Of a stretch of DNA of 38,735 nt, positions 24,813 through 33,024 are shown piece by piece. The notes under the pieces are model-generated. The model saw only the letters and a program-made list of their open reading frames with translations, ran no database searches and was not told the origin of the DNA. The first letter of the stretch is position 1, and each line of letters opens with the position of its first letter. The DNA is from a candidate division KSB1 bacterium (GTDB taxonomy: Bacteria > Zhuqueibacterota > Zhuqueibacteria > Oleimicrobiales > Geothermoviventaceae): assembly GCA_034506315.1 (NCBI GenBank), contig JAPDPT010000018.1:13437-52171 (forward strand), read 5' to 3'. A program made the translations under genes and the position numbers.

Positions 24813-25037
24813 ATGATCAAGGTCACCCGACTCAACGGGAAGGAACTCATCATCAACGCGGAGCTGATCGAGACCGTGGAGGCCACCCCGGACACGATCA
24901 TTACCCTCACCACCAATTCCAAGTTCATGGTCCGAGAGACGCCCGAGGAAATTGTGGAAAAGGTGGTCGAGTACCGGCGGAGGGTCGGCCACTACACGTT
25001 CGCCAACGTGAACGACATCGACTCGATAAGTAACTGA
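24813..25037 (+). CDS. flbD: FlbD/SwrD family small flagellar protein
   Basis: A 74-residue protein of the FlbD (SwrD) family, opening MIKVTRLNGKELIINAELIETVEATPDTIITL in the way typical of these proteins (core MIKVTRLNG, then ATPDT). The family affects swarming motor power in Bacillus and usually lies beside flgE and motA. This is not the Caulobacter sigma-54 activator of the same name. AAGGAG upstream supports the ATG. Confidence 0.94.
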   Translation: MIKVTRLNGKELIINAELIETVEATPDTIITLTTNSKFMVRETPEEIVEKVVEYRRRVGHYTFANVNDIDSISN

Positions 25038-25308
25038 GCGATCGATGAGGTTCCGTTCCCTCCGCGCGATGGGGGGATTCGCGAAGCCTGCTGCTGGAAG
25101 AAGCTCTCGAACTTCGCTCCACCTGACCCTCGTGGGGAGAGGCCTTCCGAATCTCGGAGATTCCGTTGCTGGCCGTGCAGGAGGCAGCCCTGCGCTGCGG
25201 GGCCTCGCGTCCGTGCTCAAGATTTCACCTCCGGCGACGATTTGAGGAGTGATCACAAGGCTTGCGCCCGAACCCGAGTGAACCGTCCAACACCTCGACC
25301 GAGATGCT

Positions 25309-26082
25309 ATGGACCTCGCGACCATCATCGGCATCATCTCCGGTGTCATCCTGATCGCCGTCTCGATCCTCGGCAAGGGCAGTTTTGGGATCTTTTTCGA
25401 CCTGAGCTCGGTGCTCATCGTGGTCGGGGGAACCATGGCCAGCACGCTCATCAATTTCCCGCTGAAGGACGTCTTGAGCGTGTTCGGCGTGGTGAAGAAC
25501 GCTTTCTTGCACCGGGCCCCCGATCCACGGGACACGATCCGCCAGCTGGTGCGCTTTGCGGAGATTGCGCGCCGAGAAGGCATCCTCTATCTCGAAAGGG
25601 AGCTGGAGAACGTTGAGGATCCCTTCCTTCGGCAAGGCATTCAGCTGGCGGCCGATGGGACCGAGCCCGAGCTCATGCGGGCCATTCTCGAGACGGAAAT
25701 CTCCTACTTGCAGGAACGCCACGAGCTGGGCCAGAGCATTCTGACCGCCATGGGCTCGTACGCGCCTGCCTTCGGGATGATCGGTACGTTGATCGGGTTG
25801 GTCATCATGCTGGCCAACATGTCCGACCCGTCCCTTATTGGGCCTGGCATGGCCGTGGCGATCATCACGACCTTCTACGGGGCGGTTCTGGCCAATCTGA
25901 TCTTCCTGCCCCTGGCCGGAAAGTTGAAGACCCGGTCGAAGCAGGAAGTGATGATGAAAGAGCTGGTCTTGGAAGGGGTATTAGCTATCCAGTCCGGCGA
26001 CAACCCGCGCATCGTTGAGCAGAAACTGATCTCCTTCATTGCGCCAAAGATCCGTAAGGATATCGTGAAGGAACGATCCTGA
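25309..26082 (+). CDS. motA: Flagellar stator protein MotA
   Basis: MotA forms the five-subunit ring of the stator that drives rotation. The 257-residue protein has four transmembrane regions: about 3-20, 31-50 (LIVVGGTMASTLINFPL), 150-172 (YAPAFGMIGTLIGLVIML) and 180-205 (MAVAIITTFYGAVLANLIF), with the cytosolic loop between the second and third carrying the conserved charged helix. The proline-containing TM3 motif YAPAFGMIGTLIGL is typical. The upstream 271-bp gap holds no other gene that I can support, and the Shine-Dalgarno is weak. motB begins one base after its stop. Confidence 0.97.
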   Translation: MDLATIIGIISGVILIAVSILGKGSFGIFFDLSSVLIVVGGTMASTLINFPLKDVLSVFGVVKNAFLHRAPDPRDTIRQLVRFAEIARREGILYLERELENVEDPFLRQGIQLAADGTEPELMRAILETEISYLQERHELGQSILTAMGSYAPAFGMIGTLIGLVIMLANMSDPSLIGPGMAVAIITTFYGAVLANLIFLPLAGKLKTRSKQEVMMKELVLEGVLAIQSGDNPRIVEQKLISFIAPKIRKDIVKERS

Positions 26083-26083
26083 C

Positions 26084-26776
26084 ATGGCTCGTAGACCGAA
26101 AAGCGAGGAGGGCAAAGGCGGAGCCCCGGAGTGGGTGGTCACGTACGGCGACATGATGAGCCTCCTCCTTACGTTTTTTGTGTTGCTGCAGTCCTTCTCG
26201 TCGATTCAGCTGTCCGAGTTTCAGAAGGCGATGGGATCGCTCAAGGGGGCTCTGGGTGTGTTGAAGGGTCAACCTTCGGCTTCGCCCCTGTACAAGATGC
26301 CGTCGCCCGATATCTATCCCCTCTCCGAGGGCGGGAGGGAGAGCGAAATGCGGGAACTTCAGGAATACCTGCAGGCGCAGGGGATCGAAGAGGAGGTTAC
26401 TGTAAGGATCACGGAGAAGGGCATCGCTGTGACGATCGAAAGCCCCATCCTGTTTGACCTGGGCCGTGCAGACCTCAAACCCCAGTTCCTCCCGCTGCTG
26501 GACCGCATTGCGGTCATGGCTACACGGGCCCGGGAGATCGTCATCGAGGGGCACGCCGACGATCTGCCCATCAATACGCCGCAGTTTCCGTCGAACTGGG
26601 AGCTGTCCGTGGCCCGGGCCCTGAGCGTCCTGCACTACTTCGAGACCCGGGGCATCGCCCCAGGCAAGATGGTCGCTATCGGCTACGGGGAGTACCGGCC
26701 ACGGGTCCCTAATGATTCCGAAGAGAACCGAAAGAAGAATAGACGGGTGGAGATCTTCCTGAACGAGATGGACTGA
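26084..26776 (+). CDS. motB: Flagellar stator protein MotB
   Basis: MotB anchors the stator to peptidoglycan and provides the ion-binding aspartate. The 230-residue protein has the N-terminal motif WVVTYGDMMSLLLTFFVLL with D23 as the probable ion-binding residue, a plug-like helix after the single transmembrane segment, and a C-terminal OmpA domain with IEGHADDLPI, NWELSVARALSVLHYF, GYGEYRP and NRRVEIFL. It is shorter than enterobacterial MotB (308), as is common for this type. The transmembrane stretch resembles PomB/MotS more than proton-type MotB, so ion choice is open. Confidence 0.95.
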   Translation: MARRPKSEEGKGGAPEWVVTYGDMMSLLLTFFVLLQSFSSIQLSEFQKAMGSLKGALGVLKGQPSASPLYKMPSPDIYPLSEGGRESEMRELQEYLQAQGIEEEVTVRITEKGIAVTIESPILFDLGRADLKPQFLPLLDRIAVMATRAREIVIEGHADDLPINTPQFPSNWELSVARALSVLHYFETRGIAPGKMVAIGYGEYRPRVPNDSEENRKKNRRVEIFLNEMD

Positions 26777-26801
26777 AAGCTGCCGTGTGGGAGAAGGGGA
26801 A

Positions 26802-27314
26802 ATGGCGGAAGAGGATTCCAAAGGGACGCAAAATGCTGTCGAGGCCTCGAACGGGCGGGCAGGCATGTTGTCAAAGGTTCTTATTGGGCTGGCCGTCATC
26901 GCCCTGCAGGTGGTCCTGTCCTTCGTCGCCGTGAAGAAATTCGGTCTGGTGAGTCCTCCGGTAGGTACCGCCGCGGCCCCCGTCGAGCAAGAGGTGCGAA
27001 AGGGAGACATCAAGTTCGGCGAGGTATACCTCGTGGAAGACGTCATCGTAAACCCGGCAGGGACCTCTGGCCGCCGGTTCCTCAACGCCAGCGTGGCGCT
27101 CGTCTACAACGGCAAGGTCGGGGCGGAGCTTGAGAAGAGAAACGTCCAGATCCGCGATATCCTGCTCCAGACTCTTGCTTCCTATCCCATGGAAAAGCTG
27201 TGTAACCCCGCGTTCCGCGATTCGCTCCGGGCGGAGATCCTCCACAAGATCAACGGGATCCTGACCTCCGGACAGCTTTCGGGCGTGTACTTCAGCAGCT
27301 TTGTCATGCAGTAG
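26802..27314 (+). CDS. fliL: Flagellar basal body-associated protein FliL
   Basis: FliL surrounds and stabilises the stator in the inner membrane. The protein is 170 residues from the ATG at 26802 (GAAGGGG is just upstream; a GTG at 26787 is the alternative). It has a short charged tail, one transmembrane helix (about 26-44, VLIGLAVIALQVVLSFVAV), then a periplasmic domain with YLVEDVIVNPAGTSGRRFLNASVALVY, IRDILLQTLASYPMEKL and LHKINGILTSGQLSGVYFSSFVMQ, in the order typical of FliL. It is followed by a 326-bp gap before fliM. Confidence 0.92.
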   Translation: MAEEDSKGTQNAVEASNGRAGMLSKVLIGLAVIALQVVLSFVAVKKFGLVSPPVGTAAAPVEQEVRKGDIKFGEVYLVEDVIVNPAGTSGRRFLNASVALVYNGKVGAELEKRNVQIRDILLQTLASYPMEKLCNPAFRDSLRAEILHKINGILTSGQLSGVYFSSFVMQ

Positions 27315-27640
27315 CCTCTTTGCCTCTTGCCGAGGGGCAAGCGGAATAACCTATCCCGCCCGTTGGGCAATTCTTTCCCCTTAGCCCTTCCCGTTCGCTC
27401 GCTGACCTCTCGTCGAGGGGATCGGTCTCTCCATCCTCCACGAAAACAAGGTCCCCCGTCGCGTTCAGGCCGGGCCGTCTGGCCGGACGGTGGCATGGAT
27501 GTTGTCAAGACCCGGTTGGGCCTGCGTAGACAGGATGCGGGAGGGAAAGTTTCTCCCTCGCTGGGGGCAAGCGAAGGGTGATCCTCGGGTTTCGGTAGGA
27601 GGCACGATCCGACGCTCTGGATAGCAGGGGAGAGGAGAGA
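27315..27640. other. Intergenic gap between fliL and fliM with a sigma-54-like element
   Basis: This 326-bp gap is the longest inside the flagellar cluster. It holds a CTTGCC-GAGG-GGCAAG hairpin (27326-27341) just after fliL, and TGGCATGGATGTTGTC (27491-27506), which resembles a -24/-12 promoter. The open frames here are short and have no recognisable protein content. Confidence 0.6.
27491..27506 (+). promoter_or_regulatory. Possible sigma-54 (-24/-12) promoter before fliM
   Basis: TGGCATG at the -24 position and TTGTC at -12 keep the 16-nt layout of the consensus. The -12 element deviates in one key base (TTGTC for TTGCW), so it is weaker than the flgB promoter. It lies about 135 nt before the fliM start. 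Confidence 0.35.
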
Positions 27641-28636
27641 TTGGCCGAGATTCTTTCACAGAGCGAGATCGATCAGCTGCTGGAGCAGTTCCGCCAGGGT
27701 GCCGTGGAAGTGCTCGAGGTTGAGCCCGAGCCAGCGCACAACGCCCGGGAGAAGACCATTGTTGTGTACGACTTCCGGCACCCCAATCGGGTCACCCGCG
27801 ACCAGATTCGCACCCTGCGCGTGATCCATGAGAGCTTCGCCAAGCAAGTCGAATCCTATCTCAGCGCCCGCCTGCGCACGATTATTACCTCCCGCGTGGA
27901 GGCCGTGGACCAGGTGACCTACTCGGAGTTCGTCCTCTCTCTGTCGGACCCCAGCTGCATCTGCGTGATCGGCGCCGATGAGCTGAAATCCGATTTCGTC
28001 ATGGAGCTGAACCCCACCCTCACGTTTCTGGCCGTGGACAAACTATTCGGCGGCGTGGGAGGGAAGCTGGAGGAGTTCCGCGAGCTGTCCCTCATCGAGG
28101 AGAGGGTGATCCGCAAGTTAATCGAGGGCATGCTCCGCTATTACGACCAGGCGTGGAAACCCGTCTCCGATATCCACTGCAAGCTCAAGGCCATGTACAG
28201 CCGACCGGGCCTCACCCACATCATCCCGCCCGGGGAGACGGTGGTCGCCATCTCCATCGGTTTTACCGCGGGCGAGGTCATGGGAGGCCTGAACCTTTGC
28301 CTCCCCTACGTAATGCTGGAGGACCTTCTGCCCAAGATGACCCCCGGCAAGGTGGCCTTTGGTTCCCACGTCCAGAGGGAGGAGGCCAGCCGGAGGCTCT
28401 TAGAAAAAAGCGTGCGCACGGCCCCCTTAAAGGTGCAGGTGGAGCTCGGACAGGCACGCATCACCGTGCGGGAGCTACTGGAGCTGCAGGTGGGCGACGT
28501 CCTGCTCCTGGACACCTACACGGATGACCCGCTGCCGATCCGCATCGGGGGTACCGTGCGCGCCTATGGCAGGCCCGGACTGCGTCGGAAATCCCTCGCT
28601 GTGCGCGTGGTCGAGCTGATCGAACCTGGACCCTGA
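27641..28636 (+). CDS. fliM: Flagellar motor switch protein FliM
   Basis: FliM is the CheY-P-binding switch component of the C ring. The start is a TTG (27641) preceded by GGGGAGAGGAG; it gives the N-terminal LSQSEIDQLLEQF motif, the CheY-binding segment. The 331-residue protein has VYDFRHPNRVTRDQIRTLRVIHESFAKQVESYLSARL (core DFRHPNRVTRDQ), GGVGGKLEEFRELSLIEERVI and a C-terminal SPOA domain from about 255. Length is typical. It lies behind the 326-bp gap. Confidence 0.97.
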   Translation: MAEILSQSEIDQLLEQFRQGAVEVLEVEPEPAHNAREKTIVVYDFRHPNRVTRDQIRTLRVIHESFAKQVESYLSARLRTIITSRVEAVDQVTYSEFVLSLSDPSCICVIGADELKSDFVMELNPTLTFLAVDKLFGGVGGKLEEFRELSLIEERVIRKLIEGMLRYYDQAWKPVSDIHCKLKAMYSRPGLTHIIPPGETVVAISIGFTAGEVMGGLNLCLPYVMLEDLLPKMTPGKVAFGSHVQREEASRRLLEKSVRTAPLKVQVELGQARITVRELLELQVGDVLLLDTYTDDPLPIRIGGTVRAYGRPGLRRKSLAVRVVELIEPGP

Positions 28637-28655
28637 GTGTGCTGAGGCAAGCGCC

Positions 28656-29543
28656 ATGTCTCCCGTCGAGGTGCGTGAACAAGACCTGCGTCCCATCCGC
28701 GATTTTGTGAAGGATGCAGCGGAGGCTGCCGCGGCCCTAACCATCCAGGCCTTGGCGCCCGCGGACGGAGAACTGGCTCTGCAAGTGGACGCGGTCTTGG
28801 CGCTGGACGAAGAGCCCACGGCCGGCGACGGGAACTGGCCTGCGACGGCGCTTGTGTTCGGCTGGGGCGCGGAAGCGTGGGAGAGGTTGGTCTACCTCGC
28901 GCGCCCCGAAGTTCTCAGCGACCAGACCCTTGGCCTCTTGGAACAAAATGCCCGAGCCCTTCTGGAGGGGCTTGTTCCGGTTTGGTCGGGACAACTCGAG
29001 CGAGAGGGTCCAGAAGAATGGCCCGAGCTCGTAGCGGGGAGGATGCCCTCGCCGCCCATTCTGGCTGTGGATTACATCGTGTCCGTCGGTGGGCAAAAGG
29101 CCGAGGTACGGCTCCTGTTGTCTGCGAGGGTTCTGGGCTTGGGTGAACGCCCAGGGGCGATGGGAAACGGGGTTTCGCTAAGCGAAGAGAAGGTGCCTAT
29201 GGAAAAGGAGCGCAAGATCGAGGTGAGTCCCCCGAACTTCGAACAGCTGACTGAAGAGACAGAGTCGAAGACGCCCCGCAACCTGGACGCCCTCTACGAT
29301 CTCAGCCTGACGGTCTCCGTGGAACTGGGGCGCACCGAGATGACCATTGGCGAGATCCTCGAGCTCGGTAAGGGGAGCATCATCGAGCTGGACAAGCTGG
29401 CCGGCGATCCGGTGGAATTGTACGTCAACGGGCGCAAGTTCGCCGAGGGAGACGTCGTGGTAGTGGAGGATCGCTTCGGCGTGCGCGTGACCTCTCTCGT
29501 GGGACGGTCGGAGCGGCTGCGCTCGCTGGGTGGAGGAACCTGA
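28656..29543 (+). CDS. fliN: Flagellar motor switch protein FliN with N-terminal extension (FliY-like)
   Basis: The C-terminal 85 residues (about 208-292) are a typical SPOA domain: LYDLSLTVSVELGRTEMTIGEILELGKGSIIELDKLAGDPVELYVNG, in the family order, with VELYVNGR and DRFGVRVTSL. FliN is usually 100-140 residues; here about 200 residues precede it. These look like a divergent CheC/FliY-type region (a beta strand set ILAVDYIVSVGGQKAEVRLLL, acidic), but I cannot show phosphatase residues. Separate evidence would be needed to call it FliY. It follows fliM by 19 nt. Confidence 0.88.
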   Translation: MSPVEVREQDLRPIRDFVKDAAEAAAALTIQALAPADGELALQVDAVLALDEEPTAGDGNWPATALVFGWGAEAWERLVYLARPEVLSDQTLGLLEQNARALLEGLVPVWSGQLEREGPEEWPELVAGRMPSPPILAVDYIVSVGGQKAEVRLLLSARVLGLGERPGAMGNGVSLSEEKVPMEKERKIEVSPPNFEQLTEETESKTPRNLDALYDLSLTVSVELGRTEMTIGEILELGKGSIIELDKLAGDPVELYVNGRKFAEGDVVVVEDRFGVRVTSLVGRSERLRSLGGGT

Positions 29544-29544
29544 G

Positions 29545-30066
29545 ATGAGACGGATCCGCACGGCCCCGCGGCCGGTTTCCCGAGCCCGCAGGGTCCGTAC
29601 CTGGTGGCTTGTGGGCCTCTCTCTGCTGCTGAGTGCCGGAGCCCTTTCGTTTCGCCCTGGACCGGATAGCCTCCTGCAGACGGGGGGGAGTGCAGAGGCC
29701 AACTGGCTCGGCGCCTTGTTCCGGGTGGCTCTTGCCACGGCCGGCGTTCTTGTCCTTGCCTGGGGTTCTCTGCAGGTCGTCCGTCGCCTGTTGGCGGGAC
29801 AGAAGCGGACCCGGCAGACGTCGTGGTTCTCCGTTCTGGCGGCTGCCCACGTAGCGCCGAAAAAGCAAGTCTGCCTGGTGCGCGTTTTCGACCGCTACCT
29901 CCTGATCGGTCTGACGGACTCGGGGATGCAGACCCTCGCCGAGCTGGACGCCCAGACCGTGAGCCGCGGGCTGGAAGAGAACTCGCTGGGAAGGAATGGC
30001 GCGGGCTCCTTCGCGGCCGTGCTCGGCGAGCTGTGGAAGGGCCAGGGGGCCATCCGAAACCGATAA
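29545..30066 (+). CDS. fliO: Flagellar biosynthesis protein FliO
   Basis: FliO assists assembly of the FliP ring of the export gate. The 173-residue protein opens with an ATG (29545) placed 8 nt after GGAGG. A basic N-terminus precedes a hydrophobic segment (about 17-33), then a second transmembrane helix (about 53-78) and the cytosolic domain WFSVLAAAHVAPKKQVCLVRVFDRYLLIGLTDSGMQTLAEL, in which KKQVCLVRVFDRYLLIGLT is the typical FliO beta core. It overlaps nothing and ends 8 nt before the fliP start. Confidence 0.88.
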   Translation: MRRIRTAPRPVSRARRVRTWWLVGLSLLLSAGALSFRPGPDSLLQTGGSAEANWLGALFRVALATAGVLVLAWGSLQVVRRLLAGQKRTRQTSWFSVLAAAHVAPKKQVCLVRVFDRYLLIGLTDSGMQTLAELDAQTVSRGLEENSLGRNGAGSFAAVLGELWKGQGAIRNR

Positions 30067-30074
30067 GGGAAGCG

Positions 30075-30875
30075 ATGAAGGCGATGCTGCGCATTCGAGC
30101 CAAGAAGCGGCGTTCTGCGTGCTCCAGTTTCCGCTCGAAGAGATGGGTGGTTGTTCTGGTGCTGGCTGGACTTGCTGTGCCTCTGGTGGCCGGCGCTCAG
30201 CCGCTTCCCCGGATCACCCTGGGGCTCGACCGCGCCGGCAGCCCAAAAGAGGTAGCCGTGACGCTGGAGATCCTGGCCCTGCTGACGGTCCTGTCGGTCG
30301 CCCCAGCCATTCTCCTCCTGATGACCTGCTTTACGCGGATGATCGTCGTCTTCCACTTCCTGCGGCAGGCCCTCGGCCTCCAGCAAATGCCGCCGAATCA
30401 GCTCATCGCCGGCCTCTCACTTTTCCTGACGTTCTTCGTGATGCGGCCGGTGCTGACCGAGATTAACGACAAGGCTCTGCAGCCCTACCTGGCTGAGCAG
30501 ATCTCCCAAAAGGAAGCTCTCCAGCGGGCCCAGCAACCGATCCGCGACTTCATGCTCCGCCAGACCCGGGAGAAGGAGCTGGCTCTCTTCGTCAAACTGG
30601 CGCGGCTGGAAAGACCTTCCACGCCGGACCAGTTGCCCTTCAGCGTCATCGTCCCGGCCTTCGTGATCAATGAGCTGCGGATCGCCTTTCAGATCGGGTT
30701 CTTGCTCTACATCCCCTTCCTCCTGATCGACATGATCGTGGCCAGTGTCCTTATGTCGATGGGCATGCTCATGCTGCCGCCGGTGATGATCAGCCTTCCG
30801 TTCAAGGTCCTGCTCTTTGTCCTGGTGGATGGCTGGTACCTGATCGTCAGCTCTCTGGTAAGCAGTTTCCGGTAG
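30075..30875 (+). CDS. fliP: Flagellar export gate protein FliP
   Basis: FliP is a core component of the FliPQR export gate. The 266-residue protein has a cleavable-type N-terminal hydrophobic segment (about 22-40), then TRMIVVFHFLRQALGLQQMPPNQLIAGLSLFLTFFVM, the signature LRQALGLQQMPPNQ, the acidic/hydrophilic loop, and the C-terminal signature FVINELRIAFQIGFLLYIPFLLIDMIVASVLMSMGM. The ATG at 30075 is supported by AAGGGA upstream; longer open frames upstream lie inside fliO. Length is typical. Confidence 0.97.
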   Translation: MKAMLRIRAKKRRSACSSFRSKRWVVVLVLAGLAVPLVAGAQPLPRITLGLDRAGSPKEVAVTLEILALLTVLSVAPAILLLMTCFTRMIVVFHFLRQALGLQQMPPNQLIAGLSLFLTFFVMRPVLTEINDKALQPYLAEQISQKEALQRAQQPIRDFMLRQTREKELALFVKLARLERPSTPDQLPFSVIVPAFVINELRIAFQIGFLLYIPFLLIDMIVASVLMSMGMLMLPPVMISLPFKVLLFVLVDGWYLIVSSLVSSFR

Positions 30876-30897
30876 GAAATTCCCTGAGGAGAAGGCG

Positions 30898-31167
30898 ATG
30901 ACCGAGGAGTTCGTGGTCTCATTAGCCAAGAGTGCCATGTTCACCGCTCTCGTGGTCTCGGGGCCCATCCTGATCCTTGGCCTGGTCGTAGGTTTGGCGG
31001 TGGGCATCTTCCAGGCGGTGACCCAGATTCACGAGATGACTTTGACCTTCGTGCCTAAGATCCTGGTCGCGGCTCTGGCCGTGTTCCTCTTCGCTCCCTG
31101 GATGCTGAGGATGCTGATCTCGTTCACCCTACAGGTGTTCGGCTACATCCCGAGCGTCGCTCATTGA
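30898..31167 (+). CDS. fliQ: Flagellar export gate protein FliQ
   Basis: FliQ is a small two-helix subunit of the export gate. The 89-residue protein has transmembrane segments at about 15-42 and 52-75, the conserved ILGLVVGLAVGIFQAVTQIHEMTLTFVPKI block (core FQAVTQIHEMTLTFVPK) and a length matching the family. A GAGGAGA Shine-Dalgarno lies upstream. Confidence 0.97.
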   Translation: MTEEFVVSLAKSAMFTALVVSGPILILGLVVGLAVGIFQAVTQIHEMTLTFVPKILVAALAVFLFAPWMLRMLISFTLQVFGYIPSVAH

Positions 31168-31175
31168 GGAGACGA

Positions 31176-31943
31176 ATGAGCCTGGCATGGGTGGAACAAT
31201 TCCAACTTTGGGCTCTGGCCTTTGTGAGGGTCCTGAGCGGGCTTGTGCTGTTTCCCCTTCTCGGCGACCGGCGCTTTCCGATGATGGCGCGGGTGGGCCT
31301 GGCGGCGTTTCTTGCCGTACTTCTTCTCCCGAGTCTGAACGGATTGCGTCTTCCCCCGCAGCCGGCGGTAAAGCTCGTGTGGCTGGTGGTGAAGGAGGTG
31401 GCCGTCGGGCTGGTGCTCGGATTTGTGAGCTTTCAGATCTTCCACGGAATGCATCTGGCAGGGCAGATTGTGGGCTTTCAGATGGGCTTCGCCGTGGTGA
31501 ACGTCCTTGACCCGCAGACCCAGGAGCAGGTGTCGCTTACCGGCGAGTTTCAGTACATCGTGGCTGTCTTGCTCTTCCTCGTGGTGGACGGGCACCATAT
31601 GCTCCTCACGGCTTTGGCCCGCAGTTTCGAGCTCGTGCCTCCGTTTTCGGTGGCTCTCGATCCACAACTTGCGTCCAGCCTTGTCCGGGTGACGGCGGAG
31701 GTGTTCCTGATCGGGGTGAAGATTGCGGCTCCAGCCATGGCCGCGCTCTTCCTGGCTAACGTGGCGCTGGCGCTTCTGGCCCGGACCGTCCCGCAGATGA
31801 ACGTGTTCGTAGTCGGGTTCCCCATCGGGATTGCCGTTGGCTTGGCTGCCCTGGCCTACTCGGCCCCGCTGGTAAGCCAGGTCTTTCGGAACCTGGTGGG
31901 ACAGCTGGAAAAGGATCTGGCAACGGTGCTCCAACTGCTGTGA
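31176..31943 (+). CDS. fliR: Flagellar export gate protein FliR
   Basis: FliR completes the FliPQR gate. The 255-residue protein has about six transmembrane helices, with FVRVLSGLVLFPLLGDRRFP near the N-terminus, QIVGFQMGFAVVNVLDPQ in the middle and QMNVFVVGFPIGIAVGLAAL near the end, all typical of FliR. The ATG at 31176 follows GAGGAG by 4 nt; a TTG overlapping the fliQ stop is an alternative. It is followed by flhB after 6 nt. Confidence 0.97.
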   Translation: MSLAWVEQFQLWALAFVRVLSGLVLFPLLGDRRFPMMARVGLAAFLAVLLLPSLNGLRLPPQPAVKLVWLVVKEVAVGLVLGFVSFQIFHGMHLAGQIVGFQMGFAVVNVLDPQTQEQVSLTGEFQYIVAVLLFLVVDGHHMLLTALARSFELVPPFSVALDPQLASSLVRVTAEVFLIGVKIAAPAMAALFLANVALALLARTVPQMNVFVVGFPIGIAVGLAALAYSAPLVSQVFRNLVGQLEKDLATVLQLL

Positions 31944-31949
31944 CAAGCG

Positions 31950-33017
31950 ATGCCTGAGGAATCATACCAAGAGCGGACAGAGCAAGCCACCCCGAAACGG
32001 CGTGAGGAGGCGCGCCAGAAAGGCCACGTCGCAAAGAGCGTTGAGCTCAACTCGGCCTTCGTCCTCTTGGCCTGGATTCTCATGCTCTACGCCCTCTCGG
32101 GGAGCTGGCTGATGGGCCTGGCGAGCCAGTGGCGACGTTATTTCGGCAGCCTGTCGCGGGTGTCCATCACCCCCGATTCCGTAGAAGGCGTGCTCGGGAC
32201 TGCCCTTCTTGACCTTGCCCGTTTTCTGGCCCCGGCTTTGGGGGTCCTTCTGGGCGCAGCCGTGCTGGCCAATCTGGCTCAGGTGGGGTTTGTGTTTTCG
32301 GGCGAGCCTCTTGTGCCCAAGATGGAGCGAATTAATCCCGTGCAGGGAGCACGCCGTCTTCTTTCCACGCGCTCGCTGGTCGAACTCGTCAAGGGGCTGC
32401 TGAAGCTGCTCCTCGTGGGCTGGATCGTCTACGGCGTCCTGAAAGGCGAGAAGGAGCGGATCCTTCTGCTGGCTGATCAGTCGCCGCTGCAGATTCTGAG
32501 CTTCATCGCGGCGGTGAGCTTCAAGGTGGGATTGCGGGCCAGCCTGGTCTTGCTTGCTCTGGCTCTTGCCGACTACGGCTACCAGAGGTTTGAATACGAA
32601 CGAAGCCTGCGGATGACCCGACAGGAGCTAAAGGAGGAGCTCAAGCAGACGGAGGGCGACCCGCTTATCAAGGCGCGGATCCGCTCCATCCAGCGGGCCT
32701 TGGCCCGGAGACGGATGATGAAGCGCGTCCCGGAGAGCGACGTAGTGATCACGAACCCGACAGAACTGGCCGTAGCCCTAAAGTACGACCCTAAGACCAT
32801 GAACGCTCCCACGGTGGTGGCCAAGGGGGCGCGTAAGCTCGCCCAGCGCATCAAGGAAATCGCCCAGGCGCACGGGGTACCCATCGTGGAGAACAAGCCC
32901 CTGGCCCAGCTCCTGTACCGCTCGGTGGACATCGGGATGGAGATCCCGGTGGAGGCCTACCAGGCCGTGGCAGAGGTCTTGGCGTACGTGTACCGGCTGA
33001 AGGGAAAGGTGCGGTGA
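31950..33017 (+). CDS. flhB: Flagellar export protein FlhB, NPTE cleavage motif
   Basis: FlhB is the export-gate subunit that changes substrate specificity after the hook is done. The 355-residue protein opens with SYQERTEQATPKRREEARQKGHVAKS, a typical cytosolic N-terminus; four transmembrane helices follow. The C-terminal domain contains RRMMKRVPESDVVITNPTELAVALKYD (core VVITNPTELAVALKYD), in which the self-cleavage site is NPTE (N269-P270) where most FlhB have NPTH. The rest of the domain (PTVVAKGARKLAQRIKEIAQAHGVPIVENKPLAQLLY) is conserved. Confidence 0.97.
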   Translation: MPEESYQERTEQATPKRREEARQKGHVAKSVELNSAFVLLAWILMLYALSGSWLMGLASQWRRYFGSLSRVSITPDSVEGVLGTALLDLARFLAPALGVLLGAAVLANLAQVGFVFSGEPLVPKMERINPVQGARRLLSTRSLVELVKGLLKLLLVGWIVYGVLKGEKERILLLADQSPLQILSFIAAVSFKVGLRASLVLLALALADYGYQRFEYERSLRMTRQELKEELKQTEGDPLIKARIRSIQRALARRRMMKRVPESDVVITNPTELAVALKYDPKTMNAPTVVAKGARKLAQRIKEIAQAHGVPIVENKPLAQLLYRSVDIGMEIPVEAYQAVAEVLAYVYRLKGKVR

Positions 33018-33024
33018 GGTAGGG

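Noticed and set aside
25045-25245. 66-codon open frame between flbD and motA
   Set aside because: There is no Shine-Dalgarno, the residues are Arg/Ser/Gly-rich without domain, and no support for translation is seen.
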